Shown: positions 8,757-15,710 of the stretch, piece by piece
How the letters are laid out: every line of letters begins with the position of its first letter
How positions within the stretch are numbered: the first letter of the stretch is position 1
DNA from: JBBRNH01 sp038230415
Lineage (GTDB): Bacteria > Bacteroidota > Bacteroidia > Cytophagales > Spirosomataceae
NCBI GenBank assembly: GCA_038230415.1
Contig: JBBRNH010000076.1
Coordinates: 1 to 30,099, forward strand
Direction: 5' to 3'
Length of the DNA: 30,099 nucleotides
Translations under genes and position numbers: made by a program
The notes under the pieces: generated by a model
What the model saw: only the letters and a program-made list of their open reading frames with translations
The model's database searches: none
What the model was told of the DNA's origin: nothing

Positions 8757-8927
8757 CTATCGCTTCGCCGGTTGACGGGTTTTGGCTTTGGCGGCTTGCT
8801 CTCTCTCGTATTCGTCGCGCTGCCGTTTGTCGGACAGCAGATTACGGTACAGGCCGTTCAGGACGTAGATGTCGTCAACGTCATCAATCAAAAGGTGTAA
8901 TTCTTCGCGGACTTGTTGGATGTTCAT
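8757..8927 (-). CDS. Small unidentified protein, 56 residues
   Basis: A complete frame from ATG at 8927 to TAG at 8757 encodes a charged helical peptide that begins MNIQQVREELHLLIDDV and ends in a Lys/Arg/Gln/Ala-rich tail. It has no signal peptide or membrane segment and is probably one or two alpha helices. Size and charge recall small antitoxin or regulatory proteins, but I see no family motif. The case for a real gene is the intact ATG, a plausible AT-rich upstream region and the strong terminator 29 bp after the stop. It is transcribed in the same direction as the helicase gene but separated from it by that terminator. Confidence 0.55.
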   Translation of the reverse strand: MNIQQVREELHLLIDDVDDIYVLNGLYRNLLSDKRQRDEYEREQAAKAKTRQPAKR

Positions 8928-9008
8928 GCTACTAAATTACGGAATCGGGCCAATAGTTGGGTTATACTTGCGAAAATACTACTCGCCATCGGCACGGTGA
9001 TCGTTTTA

Positions 9009-10172
9009 TTACGGCTGCACCCCTTCATTAAAAAATACGCTCAACCCGTCTTTCCCCGCTACCGCAATGTCGGGTTTTCCATCGGCGTTGAGGTCAGTTA
9101 CGGCCAGATGAATACCTGTGCCTTTGGTTTGCCCGATGGCTCCGTAACAGATTACCTGCTTGGTAAAACTTTCGCCGTTCCACTGGTAATAATACAGGCC
9201 ATAGTCGTCGTGGCTGCCGGGGTCGTTGTCGTTGTGGGCGCGGTAGCGTTTGCCGGTGAGGAGTTCGGGTTTCTTATCTCCGTCTAAATCAACCCATTGC
9301 ATTTCGTGAAACTGCGAGTGGTTGGGGTCAATGGCGTGTTTTTTCCAGGTGCGGTTGGGCAATTGCTCATACCAGTCGAGGCCGTAGCTGTGACCCTGCC
9401 CGGCAATCAGGTCGGTGCGGCCATCGCCGTTTACGTCGGTCACGATGATGGGAACGCTGGTGGTGCCGAGCGAAAAATCGGGGTGCCAGGCCCAGGCATC
9501 GGTGAGCGGATGCACCGGGGCTTCGAGCCAGCCATCGGGCAGCACAAAATCGGCGCGGCCATCACTGTTTATGTCGCCAAAACCGAGACCGTGTCCCTGC
9601 TTGCCGTCATAAATTTTGTGTTCGCTGAAGGTGCCGAGGGGCTTGCCGGTTGCGTCTCGGTTGAGCCGGTAAAATTTAAACGGGAAGCCGGGGTTATTGG
9701 GTGCAAATTCGGGTTGTCCGTCGCCGTCAATGTCCCAGGCGCGGGTGGTCTCTACGTTGCCGCAGGTTCCCAGCAGATGGTCGGGCCATTCGGGGAGGGT
9801 GGCGTGGTTTGCCGGAATCTGCCCAAATGCCAGGGGGTTTTCGCGCCAGCGCAACGTGCCGCCCCACCAGCCGCCCGTAATGAAATCGAGTTTGCCATCG
9901 CCATTGGCATCAACGGGCAGGGTCGAAAAATCGTCGTAGTATTCACCCACCCGCTTCACCTCACCAATGGGGTGTTTTTTGATAAAGGCCGGGCCTTCGT
10001 ACCAAAACGCACCCGAAACCAAATCGGGTTTCTGATCGCCGTTTACGTCAAACGCCCCCACCGACTCATACGTTTCGAGCGCAACGCGCTGCATCCTGAA
10101 ATGCACCGGCGGTTGGGCAAGAGTCAGCAGGAGAACTAAGTGGTTAGTGATGAGTGGCAAGTGGTTAATCAT
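9009..10172 (-). CDS. Secreted VCBS/FG-GAP repeat protein
   Basis: The 387-residue protein contains seven Asp-rich calcium-loop motifs of the FG-GAP/VCBS kind (for example DVNGDQKPDL, DANGDGKLDF, DIDGDGQPEF, DLNADGKPDI) spaced along its whole length, which predicts a single seven-bladed beta-propeller. It has a short N-terminal signal (core LVLLLTLAQ). Such propellers sit outside the cell or in the periplasm and usually bind ligands or proteins; no catalytic domain is present. The first 13 codons lie inside the 7-nt repeat arm at 10136-10174, so much of the signal peptide is repeat-derived. It ends 81 bp before the small gene at 8927 and may share a transcript with the ATPase gene upstream. 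Confidence 0.85.
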   Translation of the reverse strand: MINHLPLITNHLVLLLTLAQPPVHFRMQRVALETYESVGAFDVNGDQKPDLVSGAFWYEGPAFIKKHPIGEVKRVGEYYDDFSTLPVDANGDGKLDFITGGWWGGTLRWRENPLAFGQIPANHATLPEWPDHLLGTCGNVETTRAWDIDGDGQPEFAPNNPGFPFKFYRLNRDATGKPLGTFSEHKIYDGKQGHGLGFGDINSDGRADFVLPDGWLEAPVHPLTDAWAWHPDFSLGTTSVPIIVTDVNGDGRTDLIAGQGHSYGLDWYEQLPNRTWKKHAIDPNHSQFHEMQWVDLDGDKKPELLTGKRYRAHNDNDPGSHDDYGLYYYQWNGESFTKQVICYGAIGQTKGTGIHLAVTDLNADGKPDIAVAGKDGLSVFFNEGVQP

Positions 10173-10250
10173 AGCGGCTTGATAGTGACTGGTTTCTACT
10201 ACACGCGCAAGCTACTAATCACTGACCACTAATCACCTGCCACTCAGTAA
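10136..10250. repeat. 7-nt unit inverted-repeat element (AGTGGTT type)
   Basis: Arm one (10136-10174) is a run of degenerate heptads such as AGTGGTT and AGTGATG. Arm two (10211-10247) carries the complementary pattern (ATCACTG, ACCACTA, ATCACCT). A spacer of about 36 bp lies between. Arm one includes the start codon and first codons of the VCBS gene; arm two reaches into the last codons of the MoxR-type ATPase gene (stop at 10244). Confidence 0.75.
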
Positions 10251-11116
10251 GGTCGTCTCCCCTTTGCCCGTAGTGCGGTCATCAAATCGGTATCCTGCTC
10301 GTTTTTGAGGAGCGCACCCAAATACGGCGGCAGTTCGTTGAGCGCGTCGAGGTCGGTGAGGTCATCGGCAGAAACACCGGCCACGAGCAGCAGCCGAATC
10401 CAGTCAACGAGTTCGCTGGTCGAGGGCTTCTTTTTGAGGGCTTTCACGTCGCGGATGCTATAAAACGTGGCGAGTGATTTGGCGAGTAATTCCTGCGCCA
10501 GATTCGGGAAATGGACATCCACGATTTGCTGCATCGTGTCGCGGTCGGGGAAGCGGATGAAGTGAAAAAAGCACCGGCGCAAAAACGCATCGGGCAGTTC
10601 CTTCTCGTTGTTGGAGGTGATAATGACCACCGGGCGTTGCCGGGCCACGATGGTTCGGCGGAGTTCGTAGCAGTAAAACTCCATCCGGTCGAGTTCCTGC
10701 AAGAGGTCATTCGGAAACTCGATGTCGGCCTTGTCAATTTCGTCAATCAGTAGCACGGCCTGTTCGTCAGACTCAAAGGCCTGCCAGAGTTTGCCTTTTT
10801 TGATGTAGGCCTCGATGTCGTTCACATCACCAGCTTCGCTACGCCCTTCGTCGGCACGCTGGTTGCCAAGTTGAGAATCGCGGAGCCGGGCCACGGCATC
10901 GTATTCATACAGCCCCTGATGGGCCGAGGTGGTTGATTTAACGTGCCAGGTGAAGAGCGGCTTACCCAGCGACTGCGCAATTTCGTAGGCCAGCAGGGTT
11001 TTGCCGGTGCCGGGTTCGCCCTTGATGAGCAGTGGTTTTTGGAGGGCGATGGCCGCGTTTACCGCCGTAGCGAGTTCGCGGGTGGCAACGTAGGTTTGGG
11101 TTCCGGTGAATTGCAT
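10244..11116 (-). CDS. MoxR-type AAA+ ATPase
   Basis: A 290-residue cytoplasmic AAA+ ATPase. Walker A is GEPGTGKT (33-40), Walker B is VLLIDEIDK (121-129), the sensor 1 region is VVIITSNNE (163-171), and an arginine pair FLRR (178-181) fits the Arg-finger. An inserted segment rich in Arg, Asp and Glu (77-105) lies between Walker A and B. MoxR ATPases act as chaperones that load metals or activate partner enzymes, normally with a von Willebrand factor A protein encoded next door. No such partner is visible within the window. The neighbours are an acidic protein upstream and the VCBS protein downstream, all in the same direction. Confidence 0.88.
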   Translation of the reverse strand: MQFTGTQTYVATRELATAVNAAIALQKPLLIKGEPGTGKTLLAYEIAQSLGKPLFTWHVKSTTSAHQGLYEYDAVARLRDSQLGNQRADEGRSEAGDVNDIEAYIKKGKLWQAFESDEQAVLLIDEIDKADIEFPNDLLQELDRMEFYCYELRRTIVARQRPVVIITSNNEKELPDAFLRRCFFHFIRFPDRDTMQQIVDVHFPNLAQELLAKSLATFYSIRDVKALKKKPSTSELVDWIRLLLVAGVSADDLTDLDALNELPPYLGALLKNEQDTDLMTALRAKGRRPY

Positions 11117-11200
11117 CTATGATATATGGGGTATGATGTATGATGTATAAGGATTCAGACTGTGGTCATCATACATCATACATCACGCATCATACATCCC
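11117..11200. repeat. 7-nt unit inverted-repeat element (TATGATG type)
   Basis: The gap between the stop of the acidic protein gene (11201) and the ATG of the ATPase gene (11116) is filled by two inverted arms of heptads. Arm one (11117-11153) has units TATGATG and TATAAGG. Arm two (11166-11200) has units CATCATA and CATCACG. The spacer is 12 bp. The arms pair well enough for a long imperfect hairpin in the transcript. Confidence 0.8.
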
Positions 11201-11764
11201 TTATTCTTCGCTCTCGTCGCTGGCGAAGGAATACAGCGTTTTGTCTAAACTGAGCGAACCGGCGTTGAAGTGTTTGATGAAGTTTTCGACCACTTCATCC
11301 GTGATTTCTTCCACGTTCAGGCACACGTCAAGGGCAATACCGTAGTCGGTATCGAGGTCAGTATCAACGTGTTCCTGTACTTTGATGGCTTCGGTTTCTT
11401 CGAGTTCCTCGATCAGCTCGGTCAGGGCCTCTTCGGCTTCTTCCTCGTCTTTGGGCGTGATTTTATAGTTGGCGGGCCGGACTTCGGGCGGCAGATACGT
11501 GGGGAAGCTCTTCTGAATTTGCTCAACGGCCATCTCATATACCATGCTGCTGTGGTGCAGCCGCAGGGTGTAAACCAGCGCGTCATAAATCACGTCGGTG
11601 CCTTCATATTTGCCCACAAACTGAATATGTTCACATTCACCCTCGGCTAATACGTCTAATTCGTCGTCTTCAACATAGACGAACGACTGACCTTCCTGCT
11701 GACACTCGTCGCGCAGGGCCTGAATTTCTTCGGGATCATACCCGTCATTTTTGTAGTCTGCCAT
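11201..11764 (-). CDS. Acidic conserved-type protein of unknown function
   Basis: A 187-residue cytoplasmic protein without signal or membrane segment. It is very acidic: a Glu-rich stretch at about 109-130 (DEEEAEEALTELIEELEE) probably forms a helix or coiled coil, and Asp/Glu runs recur at both ends. I do not recognise a family motif. The start at 11764 (MADYKNDGYDPEE) follows an AT-rich spacer shared with the divergent coaX gene 79 bp away. It is probably first in a unit with the MoxR-type ATPase downstream, suggesting the two might work together; that is inference from position only. Confidence 0.7.
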   Translation of the reverse strand: MADYKNDGYDPEEIQALRDECQQEGQSFVYVEDDELDVLAEGECEHIQFVGKYEGTDVIYDALVYTLRLHHSSMVYEMAVEQIQKSFPTYLPPEVRPANYKITPKDEEEAEEALTELIEELEETEAIKVQEHVDTDLDTDYGIALDVCLNVEEITDEVVENFIKHFNAGSLSLDKTLYSFASDESEE

Positions 11765-11843
11765 AATGGAACAAATATCTCTTAATTTTTATTAAATCGC
11801 CCGGTGTGCTGCAATTTTACGGCCACAAAAACCCGTTCTTGCC

Positions 11844-12590
11844 ATGAATGTAGTCATTGACTGGGGTAATTCGTCGGTAAAAGTAGGGTGGTTCGCCGGA
11901 GAAACCTTGCAGCAAACCCGTCATTTTGATACCCTCAACGATCTCCAGGCGTATGAAACTGGTCAGTCACCCGCGCACGTTATCGTGAGCAGCACCAGCC
12001 ACGCTGCCGGGGCGGTGCAGGCGGTGCTGACCAACTGGCAACACGCGCATTGGGTGGTGATGAACAGCGACTTACCGATACCCATTGGCAATGCCTACGA
12101 CACACCTCACACCCTGGGTATGGACCGGGTGGCGGCTGCGGTGGGCGCAACAACGCTGTTTCCGGGTCAGCCGTGTCTGATTTTGGATCTCGGCACCTGC
12201 GTCACGGCTGATTTTGTTGATGCCGAACCAACCTTCCGGGGCGGTCTGATTGCGCCGGGTGTACAGATGCGTTTCCGGGCTATGCACGAGCAAACGGCCC
12301 GGCTGCCGATGATCGAAGTGGCCGAGTGGCAACCAGCCGTAACCGAACGCTGGCCGCCCGAAACGGCTACGAGTACCCGGCAGGCCATGACGAGTGGCGT
12401 GTTGAATGGATTGCTGTTTGAACTCGATGGCCTGATCGAAACGTACCGGCAACGAAACCCGACGCTACGGGTTCTGCTTTGCGGGGGTGATGCCTGGCTG
12501 TTTGAAAGCCGTTTGAAAGGGCCGATATTTGCAGTCCCGGAACTGGTGCTGCGGGGACTGAATCGAATTTTAGATTATAATGTCAGATAA
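11844..12590 (+). CDS. coaX: Type III pantothenate kinase
   Basis: CoaX phosphorylates pantothenate to 4'-phosphopantothenate, the first step of coenzyme A synthesis, in the cytoplasm. The 248-residue protein shows the ASKHA-fold motifs of the family: DWGNSSVK (residues 6-13) for phosphate binding, HTLGMDR for pantothenate binding, LDLGTCVTADFV with the catalytic Asp, and GGLIAPGVQMR. Length is normal. It is the first gene of a run that continues with an outer-membrane protein (11-bp overlap) and lptC. CoA synthesis is also represented by coaBC at 19530-20759. Confidence 0.95.
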   Translation: MNVVIDWGNSSVKVGWFAGETLQQTRHFDTLNDLQAYETGQSPAHVIVSSTSHAAGAVQAVLTNWQHAHWVVMNSDLPIPIGNAYDTPHTLGMDRVAAAVGATTLFPGQPCLILDLGTCVTADFVDAEPTFRGGLIAPGVQMRFRAMHEQTARLPMIEVAEWQPAVTERWPPETATSTRQAMTSGVLNGLLFELDGLIETYRQRNPTLRVLLCGGDAWLFESRLKGPIFAVPELVLRGLNRILDYNVR

Positions 12591-13902
12591 AAAAATTTTA
12601 CACATACTCCGGTTGGTTGTTTATACAGGCATAGTCGGCGTATTTTTTGGTGGCTCGCTACGGGCGCAGGGATTGGGTAATTCGCCTTATTCGGGTTTAG
12701 GTATCGGCGAGTCTTATGGGCAGGCCACGGCCTCTAACTTAGGCATGGGGGGCGTGGGTATAAGCTACGCCAATCCCTTTTACCTGAACCTGCAAAACCC
12801 CGCATTGCTGGCCCGCCGAACCCGGTTCACCGTTTTTGAGGTTGGTCTGCTGGGTCAGGTCAAACAATTGGGTCAGAACGTGTCGGGCCGGTCGCAATCG
12901 CAGCAATCGTCGGGTCTCAACTTAGGCTACTTAGCGTTGGCCTTTCCCATTTCACCGCGCTGGACAACCTCCATTAACCTGCGGCCCTATACATACACCG
13001 ACTATGCCACGAGCGGATTGCAGCAGGTAGCGGGAACAACGTTCACGGCACAGAATAGTTATTCAGGAAAAGGCGGGGTCAACAAAGCCTCGTTTGCCAA
13101 CGGCGTTCGACTGCTGAAAAACGTGTATGTGGGCGTTGAAGGCTCGTTTCTATTCGGTAACGTGGTTAAAAATGCCGATGCCCGCGTGGTAGGTGGCACC
13201 GTTACCGGCACGAGCGAACCCGCCGATGTGGTGGTCTCGCGCACGGATCGGGTGAACTACACCGGCTTGGTTTACAAATTTGGCGGTTCGTGGCGACCTA
13301 AAATCACCGATAAACTGACCGTTAATCTCGGTGCCACCTACGACCCCTCGGTACGAATCGGGGCGAAACGAACGGACGTTTATCAGCAGATTTCGCTGGC
13401 TGGCTCGCCCTTGTCAACGCCTGATACCGTCAGTAATCCATCGGGCAAGGCCACGTTGCCGCAGCAAATACAGGCCGGTTTTACGGTTGAGTATAACAAC
13501 CGGCTGGTGGTTGGAATTGATGCCGGTACGCAAACCTGGAGTCAGTTCAGAAACGTGACGAATCAAACCGATAACCTCCGCGACAGCCGCTACATAGCCG
13601 CCGGTTTTGAGTTTACACCCAAGCCAACGTCCACAAAATACCGGGACTTAATCACCTACCGGGCTGGTTTTCAGGTGATTCAAACGCCCTACACCGTAGC
13701 CGGCACGCGTATCCGGGAAGCCAACGTCAGCATCGGGTTTTCGTTGCCGCTCGGCGCGTATTACGTAAATCAGCTTAATCTGGCCCTGATTGGCGGGCAA
13801 CGGGGCATACTGACGGGCGGGCAGTTGCAGGAACGCTATCTGAAACTCGCCCTCGGCGTATCGCTCAACGACTGGTGGTTCAGAAAGCCGGTTTTGGATT
13901 GA
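12580..13902 (+). CDS. Outer-membrane beta-barrel protein, FadL/PorV-like
   Basis: The 440-residue protein has an N-terminal signal (core VVYTGIVGVFFGGSLRAQ) and then a Gly-rich segment (NSPYSGLGIGESYG and NLGMGGVGISYANPFYLNLQNPA) typical of FadL/PorV-like barrels in Bacteroidota, where this N-terminal part forms a hatch. The rest alternates as beta strands with aromatic residues. A lipid or protein-export role is possible; no substrate can be named. Its start overlaps the end of coaX by 11 bp, which points to coupled translation, and lptC follows 55 bp later, so a role in envelope assembly is plausible. Confidence 0.75.
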   Translation: MSDKKILHILRLVVYTGIVGVFFGGSLRAQGLGNSPYSGLGIGESYGQATASNLGMGGVGISYANPFYLNLQNPALLARRTRFTVFEVGLLGQVKQLGQNVSGRSQSQQSSGLNLGYLALAFPISPRWTTSINLRPYTYTDYATSGLQQVAGTTFTAQNSYSGKGGVNKASFANGVRLLKNVYVGVEGSFLFGNVVKNADARVVGGTVTGTSEPADVVVSRTDRVNYTGLVYKFGGSWRPKITDKLTVNLGATYDPSVRIGAKRTDVYQQISLAGSPLSTPDTVSNPSGKATLPQQIQAGFTVEYNNRLVVGIDAGTQTWSQFRNVTNQTDNLRDSRYIAAGFEFTPKPTSTKYRDLITYRAGFQVIQTPYTVAGTRIREANVSIGFSLPLGAYYVNQLNLALIGGQRGILTGGQLQERYLKLALGVSLNDWWFRKPVLD

Positions 13903-13905
13903 TTT

Positions 13906-14072
13906 CCAGTGAAGAATGATGAGTGAAAAGTGAAGAATAGAATGCCAAACCAGAAAGATGAGACGATTATTACAGTTTATTTTTCACTGGAACGCCAGCC
14001 CGGTCTTACGCTTCACTCTTCACTGGCTACGGCGGTTTATTCTTCATTCCTCATTCATCACCCTTCACTGCT
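13906..14072. repeat. 7-nt unit inverted-repeat element (AGTGAAG/TTCACTC type)
   Basis: Arm one (13906-13942), just after the stop of the outer-membrane protein gene, has heptads such as AGTGAAG and AATGATG. The inverted arm (14029-14072) has ATTCTTC, ATTCCTC and ATTCATC, and a partial copy (TTCACTC, TTCACTG) precedes it at 14012-14025. The second arm lies wholly inside the reading frame of lptC and encodes most of its signal peptide. Confidence 0.8.
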
Positions 14073-14572
14073 TAACCGCCTGTGAGGAACCCAAAACCAC
14101 TAAAATCACCAAGGCCTTCACCGGGCCGATTGAGGAAATCAATGACGTAAAAATGCTGTATAGCGAGCAGGCCATTGTGAAGGTGAAGATGACAACTGCC
14201 CGCCAACTGCGCTACACGAACGATAACCGCAAATATCCTGAGACGGTAAACATCGTTTTTTACGGCCCAACGGGTCAGGAAGTGACCACGCTCCGCTCCG
14301 ATTCGGGGAAGTATAACCGCGCCACCGATTTGTACACCGTGATGGGTAATGTGGTGGTTATCAACAAGATAAAGCAGGAAAAAATGACCACTGACTTGCT
14401 GAACTGGAATCCAAACACCAAAAAAATTTATACAGAAAAACCTGTTACGGTTCTTAGCCGACTCACGGGCGAGCGATTGACGGGGATCGGCCTGGATGCC
14501 ACGCAGGATTTTTCGCAGTACTCGATGCGCAAGCCAACCGGCGTGTTTAACGTGCAGGGAACACCGTTTTAA
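13958..14572 (+). CDS. lptC: LptC-like lipopolysaccharide export protein (lipoprotein)
   Basis: LptC belongs to the LptBFGC-A-DE bridge that carries lipopolysaccharide from the inner to the outer membrane. Here the mature domain has the OstA/LptC beta-jellyroll pattern: a start around KMLYSEQAIVKVKMTTARQL, a central VNIVFYGPTGQEVTTLRSDSG, the VMGNVVVINK strand, and a closing GERLTGIGLDATQDFSQY typical of Bacteroidota members. The first 42 residues form an unusually long lipoprotein signal with Cys42 in LTAC; residues 19-38 are encoded by 7-nt repeat units. Length is 204 residues. It follows coaX and the outer-membrane protein gene. Its 3' end overlaps the convergent cytochrome gene by 26 bp. 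Confidence 0.85.
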   Translation: MRRLLQFIFHWNASPVLRFTLHWLRRFILHSSFITLHCLTACEEPKTTKITKAFTGPIEEINDVKMLYSEQAIVKVKMTTARQLRYTNDNRKYPETVNIVFYGPTGQEVTTLRSDSGKYNRATDLYTVMGNVVVINKIKQEKMTTDLLNWNPNTKKIYTEKPVTVLSRLTGERLTGIGLDATQDFSQYSMRKPTGVFNVQGTPF

Positions 14573-15056
14573 CATCGGCCACGCTGGTGAGCGTTTTTTC
14601 GTTTCCCCATTGGTGATATATGTAGGTCACGATTTCGGCAATTTCGAGGTCAGACAATTGCTTGTTGGCGGGCATCGGGCGGTTATATCGCTTGCCGTTG
14701 ACCATAATCGGCCCCTGCTGCCCGTAGCGAATGAGGTGAATCACGCTGTCTTTGTTCGCTAAATAATCAGACCCGGCAAGGGGTGGATACAAAGCCTGTA
14801 AGCCGTTGCCGTTGGTTTGGTGGCAGTTGGCGCAGTGCGTTTTGTACAGTAAAATACCCTCTGTGATGTATTTCTGGCGTTTATTTTCCTCGTCGGTCTG
14901 GCAGGAGGTAATTAACCGCAAAGACGCAAAGATTACGCAGAGAACACAGAGTTTCCGCCAGATCCCTTTTGGAAATCCCGATTTCTTATCCGAACAAGAA
15001 AAACTCTGTGACCTCTGCGTAATCTCTGCATCTCTGCGTTTGTTCTCACTTCTCAT
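14547..15056 (-). CDS. Class I c-type cytochrome, predicted lipoprotein
   Basis: A small electron carrier: haem-binding CANCH (Cys75, Cys78, His79) and an axial Met at about 128 in NRPMPANKQLSD, followed by the closing helix EIAEIVTYIYHQW. Lipobox LITSC puts lipidated Cys52 at the mature N-terminus, so it is anchored to a membrane outside the cytoplasm. The 51 residues before that Cys are odd: both arms of the repeat at 14913-15046 are translated, and no other ATG lies in frame, so the true start may be this ATG or a non-ATG codon nearer the hydrophobic core. ATG at 15056 overlaps the end of the SCO gene by 11 bp. Neighbouring SCO suggests a link with a copper oxidase. Confidence 0.82.
   Translation of the reverse strand: MRSENKRRDAEITQRSQSFSCSDKKSGFPKGIWRKLCVLCVIFASLRLITSCQTDEENKRQKYITEGILLYKTHCANCHQTNGNGLQALYPPLAGSDYLANKDSVIHLIRYGQQGPIMVNGKRYNRPMPANKQLSDLEIAEIVTYIYHQWGNEKTLTSVADVKTVFPAR
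14913..15046. repeat. Inverted-repeat element (CGCAAAG/CTCTGCG type) inside the cytochrome frame
   Basis: Arm one (14915-14954) has units such as ACGCAAAG and ACGCAGAG; arm two (15001-15041) is its imperfect reverse complement, with CTCTGTG, CTCTGCGTAATC and CTCTGCG. The two share runs of 11 or more identical bases, around a spacer of 46 bp. The unit spacing is looser than an exact 7. Read on the minus strand, arm one encodes the hydrophobic core of the cytochrome signal peptide. Confidence 0.8.
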
Positions 15057-15702
15057 CTATCAATTGCTTTATATCCACTATCAATTTATCCACGCCTTCG
15101 GCAGTAGTGCCGTCATAAATGCCCCGGATGTGTTTTTGGGTATCCACCAAAATGAACGCCCCGCTGTGAATCAACCCGCCGGGAGCCGTTGAGTCGGCCT
15201 GGGCCGTAACCATGTAGCTCTTCTCGCCGATCTCGTAAATCTTGTCGCGGTTGCCCGTCACAAACAGCCATTGCCGGTCTTTAACGCCGAGGTTGGCGGC
15301 AAATTCGCGCAGCACGGCCACCGAATCATGGTCGGGGTCAATCGTGTGCGAGAGCAGCACCACGCGGTTATTGCCCCGAAACTGGTCATAGACCCGTTTT
15401 AGCTGGGTTTTCATTTTGGGGCAGATGGTGGGGCAGACGGTAAAGAAAAAATCGGCCACGTAAATTTTCCCGTCTAAGGTGTGGTTCGTAACCGTGTCGC
15501 CGTACTGACTCACAAACGCAAAATCAGGGATGGCATGATACACCGAATCGGTGACAGCCTGGCCGTTCACGGTGCGGGTTACGGCCTCGCGGTTTCCTAA
15601 GATGGGGAGTTTATCCGTTGACTGACAAGCGGTTATAAAGCAGATAAGTATCAGCGTAGTAAAATATAACCAACGCCCCGTTATCCATTGTCCATTATTC
15701 AT
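15046..15702 (-). CDS. SCO1/SenC-family copper chaperone, lipoprotein
   Basis: SCO proteins have a thioredoxin fold and deliver copper to the CuA centre of cytochrome oxidase, or act as periplasmic thiol reductants. The copper ligands are complete: CPTIC (Cys90, Cys94) and His179 in GGLIHSGAF. The N-terminus is a lipoprotein signal with Cys26 in FITAC. Length is 218 residues. The first 10 codons lie in 7-nt repeat units. The start overlaps the stop of the upstream lipoprotein gene as ATGA, and the end overlaps the cytochrome start, so the three genes form a translationally coupled unit. Confidence 0.92.
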   Translation of the reverse strand: MNNGQWITGRWLYFTTLILICFITACQSTDKLPILGNREAVTRTVNGQAVTDSVYHAIPDFAFVSQYGDTVTNHTLDGKIYVADFFFTVCPTICPKMKTQLKRVYDQFRGNNRVVLLSHTIDPDHDSVAVLREFAANLGVKDRQWLFVTGNRDKIYEIGEKSYMVTAQADSTAPGGLIHSGAFILVDTQKHIRGIYDGTTAEGVDKLIVDIKQLIDEK

Positions 15703-15710
15703 TGTTCATT
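15675..15710. repeat. Single-arm 7-nt repeat (AATGAAC/AATGGAC type)
   Basis: Read on the minus strand, five consecutive degenerate heptads run from 15710 to 15676, with units AATGAAC, AATGGAC and a last AACGGGG. In one frame they give the last residues and the stop of the upstream lipoprotein gene; in another they give the ATG and first codons of the SCO gene. No inverted partner arm was found nearby. Confidence 0.75.

Noticed and set aside
9297..10139. 280-residue + strand frame opposite the VCBS gene
   Set aside because: Shadow frame; the minus strand has seven well-formed calcium-loop motifs.
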